From assembly GCA_022702705.1 (NCBI GenBank), contig CM040425.1, positions 8,944,001 to 9,008,000 on the forward strand: a stretch of DNA of 64,000 bases. The letters run 5' to 3'. Source of the DNA: Papilionanthe hookeriana x Papilionanthe teres. Its lineage: Eukaryota > Streptophyta > Magnoliopsida > Asparagales > Orchidaceae. How positions within the stretch are numbered: position 1 is the stretch's first letter; each line of letters begins with the position of its first letter. Shown one piece after another: positions 24,052-35,692 of the stretch. The notes under the pieces are model-generated. The model was not told where the DNA came from and did no database searches. It saw nothing but the letters and a program-made list of their open reading frames with translations. The position numbers and the translations under genes were made by a program.

Positions 24052-24426
24052 ATGAGATCATGGATGTGCAATAGATTATATCCAGAAAGAAAGGGAGTCA
24101 CTGATGAGTTTTTTGTTGGTGTTGAGGAATCCATACAGGTTACATCACAAATCCTTGTTTACCATTCTAAAGGTAGATTTCGATCCCCCTATGCAAAACA
24201 CAAGAATGAAGTGTACCTGACACTCAACGAAGTGAAGTTGGATCTATACCATAGGGCATTTAATATTGATTATTGGTATGGGACCTCACATGGTGAATTT
24301 GAACCAATTGTTCAATACGATCATGTTGGAGTCTCATCAAGTTACACCCCTCCAACGGTTCATGATTCTGGCATCTATGAGGAGATGATTGCTGATGTTA
24401 GAGGGCTCATTTTCTTGGAAGTGTGA
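24052..24426 (+). pseudogene. CACTA (En/Spm) transposase-associated domain fragment
   Basis: A 124-residue frame whose first 85 residues match the N-terminal transposase-associated domain of plant CACTA TNP2-type transposases: RSWMCNRLYPERKGVTDEFF, then a degraded cysteine region (FRSPYAKHKNE, where the family has CPCxxCxN), then LTLNEVKLDLYHRAF and YWYGTSHGE. The zinc-binding cysteines are mutated (CPC to SPY, C to H). The frame ends at 24,426 and no TNP2 catalytic domain follows. It is a short remnant lying directly beside the old LTR-C. Confidence 0.8.
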
Positions 24427-24539
24427 CTGATGATGATTAATCACCAAAAATGGAGGCATAATTATTTTTGAATTATTAAATGCTTGCCGGCTATTAAAAA
24501 TTAGAATTAGTCGGTCGCCGGAATGGATATCTCGTCTCC

Positions 24540-27500
24540 TGCTTTAAAATTTTAATTTAATATATATATTCATATAATTTAAAAAAGTATATTTTAATTT
24601 AAAAATATAAAGTCAAACCAATCTCATACATACGATAGTTTAAATAAAAGAGCGTAAAATTACAAGTTATGCATCACACCGAAGACTAGACACATTACTT
24701 GATAATGAGGCTCAATTAAATAAACTGCATAATATATAAGATCTATTTTATTCTACGAAAACATTTTTATGTTGACCAACAAATTCACCTATATAATATA
24801 AAAGTTTAAATATCATTTATATTAAGCTGGGTTCTTAAAGTTCTTATAAGGGCAAGCCTTTAGAGTTAATTACATCTTAAATGACCAAAGTCATCTAAGA
24901 AAACTCCTGATTTAGATCAGAAAATATTGTCTTCATGAAATCCAAAGTTTACGTTTTTCAAGATAGTGTATAGGGAATCTCAAATGGGAAAATATCAAAT
25001 TAGAACATTTTATTGTGGAATCCAATGGATGAAAAGCTAGGGGATGTCACAGATTCTGAGAAGAACTTCGGTAACTTCTCAAACTATCCTATGGTTTGGC
25101 TTCACTTTTGAAGAGAAAGCATTTAGTGTTTCATCCTTTTGATTTATTTATTTAGGGCTGACGTTATCATAATATCGATTATGTCAATAGCCTGGAAGAT
25201 AGGAGAGTTTACGTCGTATCATAAGACAACCTCAGAATCTCAAGACGAGTTAGGACTTATATTGCACGGTGCACAAAAGGCTAAAAGATAAGATGAGGAT
25301 TTATGTCGTATTGAATGGACCACCTTGAAGTCCTACGACCTGTTGTCTTTTTCTAAGGAAAGTTTTACTGTTGTAGATATGTATTACTATTGTAGACTTA
25401 TTTGCTCTCTCGAAGATGTTCTTTTAGACATCCTTGTCGTGATAGCCACGGTGCATGTTCTAAGTTTCTAGTTGTAGAAGGTTTGAAGTTTGAAGTGTAA
25501 AGTTCAAGAGGTTCAAAGAGTTTAAAGAGGTTTAAAATGTGTATGTCCAGTTTTGTTGTTGTGATTGTTGTTGTCGTTTTAGATGTCTTATAAGGGAAGT
25601 TTAAGTTGATTAAATGATATCGGTTATGATCCCACTGTTCCCTTATTCTTGTACCACTATTTTCTTCAGATTCACTTAGTCTAAACAAGTTGTTAAGCTC
25701 ATCTAAATGGGAAATGTCGTTAGCAGCCGTAGGTTGCCTCCTCTGAAAAATTCCCTATCATCCAAAGAGGGTGCATTAAATTTAGTTCATTTTTGTGTTT
25801 TTTGCATTATTTTGAAGAAGTATTTAACTTTTAAAGTTGTTTGTTTTGTTTTGGTTTTAATTTAGCATGTAGATTGGTTTTGAATTTTGTAGGTAAAGTA
25901 AAATAATGCAAGTAAGAAAATGCGGTAAATTAAAAGGAAAAGAAATCACATTGCAAAAATGTAAATGAGTACTTGTCATCTTCTCACACTCCTACTGAAT
26001 TGTTAACTTTTGTAGTGTATATAATCTTGCAAGAAATGTAAATTAATTGCTAGAAAGAAAAGTAGGAAAAACAGTTTAAGGTGTATGCCTACCGTGTCCT
26101 AAGTCAAAACTTGGTGAGTTCCTATTCATTTATATTTTGAGGATGACTTTCTCAAGGAAAGACATAATTGGTTCAGTTGTCCTCCAAGATATCCAAAAGA
26201 CTATAAAGGAGTTCGGGGCATAACCCTACACCTCTTTTAAGATCCTTTGGAACCTCTCGAGTTCTTTTGAAATTATTATGTTGTTAAATAATTCATCCAT
26301 TATAGTTTGATGGGTGTATTTTAATCTTAAACTCAATGATCCTTGATGTTTTAATTATACCTATGAGTGGGGTAATTATCACTTGATGTTTCATTTATGA
26401 GTTATGTGAATGAAAGCCTTTAAGGGAAAATTGACTTGTTAAGAGATGTAGTCATTTCAATTAAAGTTAGTCTAGTAGCATTTTCAAATTGTTTATAATT
26501 AACTATATTTTCTTTTCTAAACCTCATTAAGCAACTTTGGATTAAGCCTAGTTCACCACTATGCTCTTAAGGTTTCATAGGTAGATTTATAATTCTAAGA
26601 ATGTTAAATTAGGTGAGCTTAATCCTAATTAAATATTGTGTTATAATCCAACTATTAGCCAGGGGTCTTTGATTACTGAATTATGGTCTTCCAAAATAAA
26701 ACCCCTTACCTTAGGATCACCCAACTTAATTAACTTCCAATTTGTAATAATTTAGGGAAATTACAATTATACCCTTGTTAAGGAAAAGTGATAAGTTGGT
26801 TTCTACCTCTTAATCCCTTGTGCTTCAATCACCTAGAAAAGTCATTTATGATCATAATTTACCTTTTTACCCTTTGATTTAGCCTAAATATTAATTAGAG
26901 CTTAAATTCCATAATTACGATTTTTCCCTTTAAGGCATTGTCACTTCATAATTCTTTAAATGAAACTCAAATAACATTGAAAATCTTATGTTTCCCCACT
27001 CATTGGTTAATTAAAATATTAGAGGAGAAAATGTACTTTTCAGATTTTTATTTTATTTTTAGAATTATTTTTAATGCAAAAACTTGTATTTTCCAAGTTA
27101 TTTCGTTAACATATCAAAATCACACCATCTGTCTTTAGGAAAATTACTGGAGATTCACCTAGGTCAGAGGACCACATATGCAATTTTTCATGATTTTTTT
27201 TAGTTTTATTTTAATTATTATAATTATTTGTTTATTTTGAGTATTAATTAAATATAAAATATTATTTAAGTTAAAAATTAAACTTTATATTTTTCATAAG
27301 TCTTTATGAGTCCAGGAAACCCAGAGAAATAAATTTTTTATTTTTATGATTTTTATTTTTGTTATTGTAATTATCTTAGTGCAAAATTAAGGAAAATTCA
27401 TTTTTATCTTTTGAAAATTTGTGATTATTTTTAAAAAATTAGGAAAAATATTGTAATTGCTCCTACGTGATCATGAAATAATTTAGAACATTTAAGTTCA

Positions 27501-28840
27501 CTTTTGCATTTTGTAATCTTTTTGATTTCTTAATTATTTTAATTATATAAAATTTAAAATATGCCTTAAAAATCAAATATTTATTTTAACTTCAATTTCA
27601 TTTTGCTTATCTTCATCTACTCACAAGGAGCTCCCAAAATCATTTTTGTAAATTTTTAATTATAATTTAATTATTATAATCACTTTAATGCAAGAATGCT
27701 ATTTTACTTAGAAAATCAAAATAGGTGATAAATATACCACAAATGAGTTTCAAAGTTTTACAGTGAGTTAATATGATCATTATTTACATGTGGGTTCATT
27801 TTTTCTTATTTTTTTATTTATATTTTTTATTTATATTTTCTTAATTTTTAATGAGTTAAATACATATAGAACCATTTTTAATTATTTAAATCCATTTTAT
27901 ACTTTTCTTAGGATCCTTTGACCACAGTGAAGCTACCAAACTTATTTTTAAAATTTTCTAATTATATTATAATTTTTATAATTTTAATAATTTTTTAAAA
28001 AAGTGGTTTTTATCATTAAAAATTAGTGTTTTCACAATTAGAGATGTTCTCTAGTTTTAACAAAATTAGAGAACACAATTATGGATGAGAAGTTTAAACC
28101 CTCAAAATTTCATGAAATTGTGATTAATATTTAATTAATTATAATGTAAAGAAGTTTCTAAGTATTTAATTAATTAAAAATAAAATACATGGTAAATTTT
28201 GATTTTTAGTCCACATTATTTACTTTGTTCACTGAGCAACAAGATATTTTTATTTTTTTTAAATATTTTTCTACACAAAATTATGAATTTTATAAGTTTT
28301 TGAAATTAAATAAATCCTTAAAAATCGATTTTCCTGCTTAACATAGTCAACGACAGCGCAACATGCGATGGCTCCGAACTATTAAGCGACGCTCCGCCAT
28401 TTGACACTACCATCTATGCAGCCGGTGACCTAGGTCGCACTTTATTTTCGATCCTCTCATCCAGTGCAATCTAAAGAGTCCGTTGAATACACACATTCGT
28501 CCCTAACTCGTGTGCACAGAGAATCGTCCAACTTCAGCCCTAAGATCACTCTCCACACTTAACCAAATTGCATGGGGTTTGTTCCTACACCTTCATCTAG
28601 TCCAGAGAATACATTCACACGGATAATCAAGCATGAAATTAAAGTTTTCTTTACAAAGACCCTAACCGAGCTCAATTTGGGAGAAAAAGGTCTGTACCTT
28701 AACTAAAGAGGTTAGCCCTCAAATGGGTGCTTGCAGAAGTTTCGTTGGGACCTAACAAACTTGTTGGAAGTGTCACTTTGATCTGATGAAGGTTCTATGT
28801 ATGAATGCATCCTACAGGCGGAGAGGTGATGCGACTTTTT
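24540..28840 (-). mobile_element. LTR-C: old partial LTR of the same superfamily as the main element
   Basis: Collinear with the first 4.7 kb of the main element's left LTR, but strongly diverged. Examples: AAGTCAAACCAATCTCA near 24,610 against 30,735; GGTTCTTAAAATTC-like and GGGCAAGCC near 24,840 against 30,960; GACTATCCTA-TTTGGCTT near 25,085 against 31,200; the CpG-rich patch at 28,350-28,560 against 34,900-35,100; TCAAGCATGAAATTAAAG near 28,630 against 35,195. The (TTTAA)n tract is reduced. It stops shortly after the splice-donor position, so the promoter and U3 are missing. It shows that long LTRs of this type have been inserting here for a long time. Confidence 0.75.
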
Positions 28841-30145
28841 TATATGTAAGAATTTATGAACCAAGATTTATATATTTATAATAATTTTGTAAGTTATAAT
28901 TTCAAACACAAGTATACGTATTGCTCAAGTAATACAGGGGCTCTAGTGGAGTCCCATTTATCGATCCCACAGGTAAGCTACGTACGAGGTCCTTAGTCAA
29001 ATTCTAGTATATTACTATTAGAATTTAGTTTGGAAGGTCGATATAAGTGATTTTTCTAACAACTACTCTTAAAGGTAAATCTTAATTTTAAAATAACTAA
29101 TAACTACTCCTAAAAGAAAATATTAATACTAAAGATAAGCTTTTCTGGATAAATTTGTTTGAAGAATTTTGAGATAATGAAAACTGTTATTCTCAAGTAA
29201 TGAATTTGATAATGTAAAGGAATGAGATGCATTAAATATTGTTTGTGCCAAATAGGAGCAATCCTATTCTTTACACTCTTCCGAGTGCATAATGAACATT
29301 TGCTAATCTTAGGTTTAGTCCCTAAATCCGTGGTTAGGCTGGGAGGATACTGGCTCTCACTCCAAAGCTCCCACTTCCCTTCGCCTGAAGTCTAACTCTC
29401 GCTTTAGTTTCTAAACACAAGAAACAAATTGAGGATTTTAGTCTGTCATCCTAAAATATCTAATTCTATGCCCATAAAAGTATATTTTCCTATTTATTTG
29501 CACTCAACTCCCATGAACTTCACCATCCATGGAATTTGAATGTGGTTCCACTTTTTTAAGAATTACACCGCCCTCTCGGATCATAACGCAATTACAACAA
29601 ATTTTAACACTACAACGAGCTCTTTTTGTAATGTAAATGAAGCACAAGTAAAAACCATCACATATATAATTAAAACTTATTCTAGCATGCATCCCATATC
29701 CTAAACATAAATCCTACTCATTGCAAAAGAAAAGTAGAAGGAAAATAATGACATATTCTTCTCATGCCACTATTTCCAAATAAAAAAAAGAATAAGAGAA
29801 AGACATCACAAAGCACAAAGAAAACACAACGAAAAACTTCATTTCAAAGCAAATCCACAAAATAAGTGTTTAGAAAATCATAAGATAATGAAGAACACAA
29901 TACTTAGCTTTTTCCCTTTGAAAGAAAGAATAAGATCTCTCCCACAAAGTCTCCCGCTGATCCATGCAATGCTAAAACAAACCCTTACAAATTCTCTCAA
30001 AATCCCCTCACCAATCTCTCCAAAAAGGTAGAAATCTACATTTCTACTCTTATTCTAAGATCTCTAAACATTCTCCACATTTTTCCTAACATCTACCATC
30101 ATTATTGTTCTATTTAGGATTGATCTCAGTTGATTCTCTATGTTT
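28841..30145. other. Non-coding DNA downstream of the Athila-like gag remnant
   Basis: AT-rich, no domain recognised on either strand. The stretch near 28,930-29,000 (GGGGCTCTAGTGGAGTCCC, then TCGATCCCACAGGTAAG) looks like the leader or LTR-edge sequences often seen beside plant Ty3/gypsy elements. I cannot assign it firmly. Confidence 0.35.
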
Positions 30146-30580
30146 CTAATCACAACATTTTGACTTTGCAACTAGTTTCTCATTTGCAATACCACTTAGT
30201 CTATAGACACTTCTTATTCTCAAATTGTTGATTATTATTAGTGTCCAGCTGAAATGAAGGTCTATAGCTAGTGTTACCTTGATTATTCCAACTTCTATTA
30301 GGATTTGCATGATTACTTTCTCATTTTTGGTTTCCACCCCCAGTAGTATGATTCAGTTAAAATTAGGATGGTTCTTGCAACCTGAGTTGTAAAGTTAGAA
30401 TACGGGTTGTTTATGGTATTTAAAGTCTCATATAATAAGTTGGAATCAATCATATGCCCTAATGAACTTTCCTCACTTACTGGAGTAAATTGAGGCTGGT
30501 TCATTCCAAATTGGTCCAACTTTCTTGATATTACAACAACTTGAGATGCAAGAATTGCAATCACATTTGTATCATGAACA
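30146..30580 (-). pseudogene. Athila-like Ty3/gypsy gag remnant, interrupted by the main element
   Basis: Minus-strand pieces resemble the C-terminal half of plant Athila-type gag. AILASQVVVISRKLDQF is followed by NNPYSN and, one frame over, KNHPNF (the family has NPYSNTYNPGWRNHPNF-like text). An Asn/Gln-rich tail follows (PNRSWNNQGNTSYRPSFQ). The N-terminal side is cut at 30,580/30,581 by the left LTR of the main element, so its continuation should lie beyond the right end of the window. Frame slips show it was already dead or has since decayed. Confidence 0.6.
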
Positions 30581-32639
30581 TGTCGACATATTTTTAGGTT
30601 GTGTGTTTTATTTTGAAAATAATTTTAAATTTGAAATTGTAGGCGAATTTTTAATTTAATTTAAATAAATAATTTGAAAAGTAGTATTTTATTTTGAAAA
30701 TAATTTTAAATTTGAAAATTTTAAGATATGAAATCAAACTGATCTCACATCCCGAATAGTTTATATAAACGAGATCGCATCACTGACCGTGTATCTATCC
30801 GGAAGAATAGACACACTTGTTTGAGTGATGGAGCTCGATTAAATAAACTAGAAGATTTGTGACATCCGTTTGGTCCGCGAACCAATTTTATAAGCCGACA
30901 AGTTCCCCTGTTTAATATAAATGAATTAAGCGAGGGTTTATATTACACAGGTTCTTAAAATTCCCTATGAGGGCAAGCCCCTATAGTTAATTACATCTTA
31001 AGTGACGGGAATCACCTAAGAAAACTCTCGATAATAATCAGTAATTCTGCTCTCAAGAATTTCAAAGTTTAAGTTTTCAAGGTATTGAATTTTGGAATTT
31101 CAATAAGGAATGGATCAAATTTGGGACATTTTATTTTGGGAATTCAAAGGAAGAAAGGTAGGAGAAATCACAGATTCGAAGCGAACTTCGGTAATTTCCC
31201 GACTATCCTATTGTTTGGCTTGAATTTAGGAAGGCCCTAATGTTTATTTAATGTTTTGATCTTGCCAATTTTTAATTAAATTAGGATTTATATTCGTATG
31301 ATGTGATCACACAAATAGCCTCGAAGATATGAGGGTTTATGTCATATCGGATGACTACCTCAGAATCCTAAGACCAGTTAGGGCTTAATTTGCAATGCAA
31401 ATGCCTAACAGAAGATTGAGGATTTATGTTGCACTAGGAAAACTACCTCGAAGTCCTATGGTTTGGTTATTTAATTCTAAGAAAGTTTTGCTGAAGTAGA
31501 TCCGAGTTTTGCTGATGACGATGGTCGTGCTGCCCACCATGCTCCGAGCTCCTTGTTGTTGCAGAGGTTTAGTTATAGAAGTCATAAATCAGGAGATGAG
31601 AAAAGTGTTTTGGTTTAGAGAAATTCTTAATTTCCAAGTGTTTTTTTATGTTTTATTTAAAACAAATCTTAAAGTTGATTATAACAACACCGGTTAAGAT
31701 CCCACGGTTCCATCCTTCCGGCATCGTTATTTTTATCGGATTCACTTAGTCTAGATGAATTTGCTAAACTCAACTAAATGAGTTCCACACTTTCATTTAG
31801 ACCGTGGGAAATCCGAGTTAGCAACACGTAGGTTACATCATCCGAGGTATTCCCGATCATCCAACAAGACGTTTTAATTTAGTTGTAATTGCAGTTTTGT
31901 ATTCTGTTTGTGATTAAATTTTGAGTTGTTTTATATTTTGAAATGTTGTGGTGGTGGATTTTATCTTGCAATGACTTTTAATTTAGTTCTGGTTTCAGTT
32001 TTAGGGACTATCATAAAAGTGTAGGTTTTCATGCAACAGTTGTTTATCATGCAAGAAAAGTAAGTGCGATGCGTTTAAGTAAATTACAACAAAATAAAAG
32101 CGTACCTGGAGGGTCTTCCCATCATCCCAAGCTGCGCTTAAACACAATTTAGAATATTTAAGCAAGTTCCTAGGTAAAGCTAAGGGAAGGGTTATGGTTT
32201 TCTACCAAATTCCTAATCCTATAGCTAGTCATTTCCTATGACGTCTAGGTTTTGTGTTTTGGTTTGAGGACGATTTTCTTCATAAAAGAACAATTAAGTT
32301 CAATTGTTCTTATAAATATCCTATCATATTGAGGAAGTGCTTAAGAAGAATCTTAAACATCTTTTCAATATTGTTAGAATGGTTTTAAGTCCAAATGAAT
32401 TTAATTATACAAATGAATTAATCGTCCAGGAATTCAAGTTTTGTTGTTATCTTACTCAGTGAACTAGGACATTTGAATATCCTATGAGGGAAGTAACATT
32501 TCATTCAAAGTTCTGTTTAGGAGTTATGACAGCAAAAGCTTTCGAGGGCAAATTGATGTTCAAATGGTTTGTGATTTAATTTAATTTCGGTTAACGGGTT
32601 TAAATTTGGAATAGTGTTCAAGTTGCTTCATATTTATTT

Positions 32640-33130
32640 TTGAATTTCTTTATGTCTTAGGTGATGTTATTTTTAATTCAATTTAATTTAACTTTAATTT
32701 AATTTAATTTGGTTTAGTTTTAATTTTAATTTAATTTAATTTGATTTTAATTTTAACTTAATTCTATTATTTAATTTAATTTAATTCAATTTAATTTGAT
32801 TTGATATGATTTAATTTAATTTAATTTAATTTGATTTAATTTAATTTAATTTGATTTAATTTAATTTAATTTAATTTAATTTAATTTAGTTTAATTTAAA
32901 TTTTGATTTGATTTAATTTAATTTAATTTAATTTGATTTAATTTAATATATTTTAATTTAATTTAATTTAATTTAATTTAATTTAAATTTTAATTTAATT
33001 TTATTTTTAAATTTAATTTAATATTTTTTTTTTATGTTTTAAAGCTTATTTAATTTAAAGTATTAATTTAATTGAAATTTTAAAAGGGTTTAATTTAAAT
33101 AATTTAACTTTAATTTAATTTAATGATTAA
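32640..33130. repeat. (TTTAA)n pentanucleotide tract in the left LTR
   Basis: About 0.5 kb of TTTAATTTAATT with interspersed TTTGA variants. The equivalent tract in the right LTR lies at about 52,735-53,155 and in the inverted solo LTR at about 61,400-61,760 (as TTAAATTAAA). Length and variant pattern differ between copies. Confidence 0.9.
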
Positions 33131-35259
33131 GTCTTTTAGCATTTTGAATCTTAAATTTGAATTATCATTTTAATTAGGAATTAAATATTATTGAGATTAT
33201 TAATTTAGGGATTCTTAAATTAAAGAACAAATCTCTTCCTAATAATATCCCTATTTTAATAATTCCAATTTTATTATTCTTCCAAATTTAATCAATTATT
33301 TAATTAAGGTTTATTTTAATTATTTTTAAATTGTTTAGTAGGTTTCTACCCTTTAATTATTTAAATTTCAATCATCCAAATCAGATTAAGATCAAATATT
33401 TTACTTTTTCATTTTATTAAGCCTAAAGTTTTAATTAATGGTTAAAATTTTAATTACCATTTTGCCCTTCAAGCTTACTAATTTCATAACTCACTAAATT
33501 GAGCTCAAATGAATTTGAAATTTTTATGTGACTTCACTCATATGTCAATAAAGGCACTAGAGGAGAAAATGTGATTTTTCTGTATTTAATTTATTTATGT
33601 AATTATTTTTGGTGGAAAATAGGGATTTCCAAGGAAAATTTAATAATATGACAAAGGGAAAGTTTTGTCCTTAAGAAAATTATGGGACATTCCTAATGAC
33701 TAGAGGACCACTTGGACCAATTTTGGTGATTTTTTGAATTATATTTTTTTTATTATAATTATTTTGAGTTTTGGAGTATTAATTAATTTAAAAATAAAAT
33801 TAAGGTTGAAAAATAAATTTTATATTTGTCAAAAATCTCTCTGATATTAAGGAAATCTAAGAATCAATTTTTATAATTTTCTGATTTTTCTTTGATTTAT
33901 TAGAATTATTTTAGTGGAAATGCTAAAAAATACATTTTTTTAAATTTTAAAATTACCTTAGGGCTTTAAAATTTAATATCTCATCATATAGACTTAAGAA
34001 AAATATGGGGTTTGTTCCTAAGTGATTAAAATTCAAAATGTGACATTTTGGTGAATTTTATTATTTTTGTGATTTTTATTATTTTTTAATTATTAAAAAT
34101 ATTTAAATAATGCAAAAAAATCAACTTTTTTAGAAAATTGAAATTTTAATTTTTTTAAATTCCTCTGATATCAGAGAGGCTCCAAAACCAATTTGGTGAA
34201 TTTTTGAAAAGCATTTTGAAAGTTATGAATATTTTAAGTTTAATTGGCTAAATGACTTAATCAACCCATTTAGTAGGGCTAACCAAGTCCAATTGACTTC
34301 AAATTTTTATGGTGGGTTCCTCTGATCCTAAAGGTCAGTGAAGAATTAATTTCAAGTCAATTTGATGTATGATTAGCTCTAATTAATTAAGGACCTATTT
34401 TGGGTGTTTAAGCCGATTAGGGTTATTCAAGTGGATTAATTCGGAACCTATTTTTCCTAGGTTCCTCTCGGTCATAATAAACATCACCAAATTTTCCTAA
34501 AATTTATTTCACAACATGCTAATTATTGGAATTAAAATACTCAAAACAGCAACATGAATTTGAAAAATCAATAACTCTTCATAGGGATGGCCTCGACTTT
34601 GGAAAATTCGGGGAATGTTCCCAAATTCGGAGGCTTCAAAGCCCTATGGTCTCATGCTATGGTGAATTTCCTATATGCATGGAGAATTAAAACAATGCAG
34701 AGACTAAATAAATTATTAAAAATAAAATACTTGATGAAATTAAATAATTTCTTTTCCACATTATTCTCCTCTGTTCACTGAGCAAGAGGGTATTTTTATT
34801 TTATTTTTCTGATTTTCCTACACAAAGTTATGCATTTTTTAAGTTTAGAAAATTAAATAAATAGAAAAATAACCTATTTTTCTACTTATCCACCGGCGCC
34901 AACTCAACCTAGGCATCTCCGAAGCGCCGCGTGTCGTCTTCTGGTTCGGCGCCGCCATCCAACTCAGCACTCTGGGGGCCCGCTGTATCGTTCCGTCTTC
35001 TCATCCGGCGCGATCCTGGCCGTCCGTCCGCGCGTGTATTAAATGAACGACATCCGTTCATCGTCCCCAAGCCTCCTAGCCCGAGAACCGTCCACACTAA
35101 ATCCTTAATATCTCACTCAATACTTGACGAATTTTTGAGTTCTTGTGCTCTATGGATTCGTCTTGAAGAGACGAATACATCTATACGGTGATCATGCATT
35201 GAAATTAAGGCATTTGAAATGGAGAATCTCCAGAAGCTCGGGATAAGGAGTTAGCTCTT

Positions 35260-35262
35260 ACC
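35260..35262 (-). promoter_or_regulatory. Candidate 5' splice donor in the LTR (left copy)
   Basis: The minus strand reads CAAAG|GTAAGAG, close to the plant 5' splice consensus, about 424 nt after the TATA box. It is kept in the right LTR (55,277-55,278, identical) and in the solo LTR (59,223-59,224, AAAG|GTATGAG). DNA before it is GC-rich and exon-like; DNA after it is AT-rich and intron-like. Use as a splice site is inferred, not shown. Confidence 0.5.
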
Positions 35263-35684
35263 TTTGCTCGGAGAAGTGTGGCTTCAATCCGAGGGTTGTG
35301 TCACCTTCGATTGGGTCCAAGCAAGCTCCGGATGAAGTCCCTTGGCACGGTGAATTGTCTAGGTATGATTTCGACCAAGCCCGATCACAAAGCTTGGAGT
35401 CCGGAACGGATGGGTGACTCGGAGAGGGGGCTTTTGCTGGTGGACTTCTTCCCTTGGTCCGGTGAAGGTGTAGGACCAATCAATTTGGGGATTGGTCCAC
35501 CTGTGAAGAAGTGTCTTGGTTTTTGTCTTGAAATTTGAACTCAAAATTGAGCTCGGCTAGAGGGAATTAGGCTGGAATCCGGTGGGGATCAAGTGCTCTA
35601 TGTGTAGAGAGTGGCTCGGAATGATTTTGGCGAGTTTCCTTAAGGTTGGTTCGAGCACCTCTCCCATGGCCGAGAGAGGGGGTG

Positions 35685-35692
35685 TTTAAATA
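35685..35692 (-). promoter_or_regulatory. TATA box of the left LTR
   Basis: TATTTAAA on the minus strand inside CTCCTATTTAAACACC. It is preceded by GC-rich DNA and followed by GGCCATGGGAGAGGTGC-like sequence. The same box in the same context occurs in both other full LTR copies. This position gives U3 of about 2.2 kb and R plus U5 of about 5.1 kb. Confidence 0.65.
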
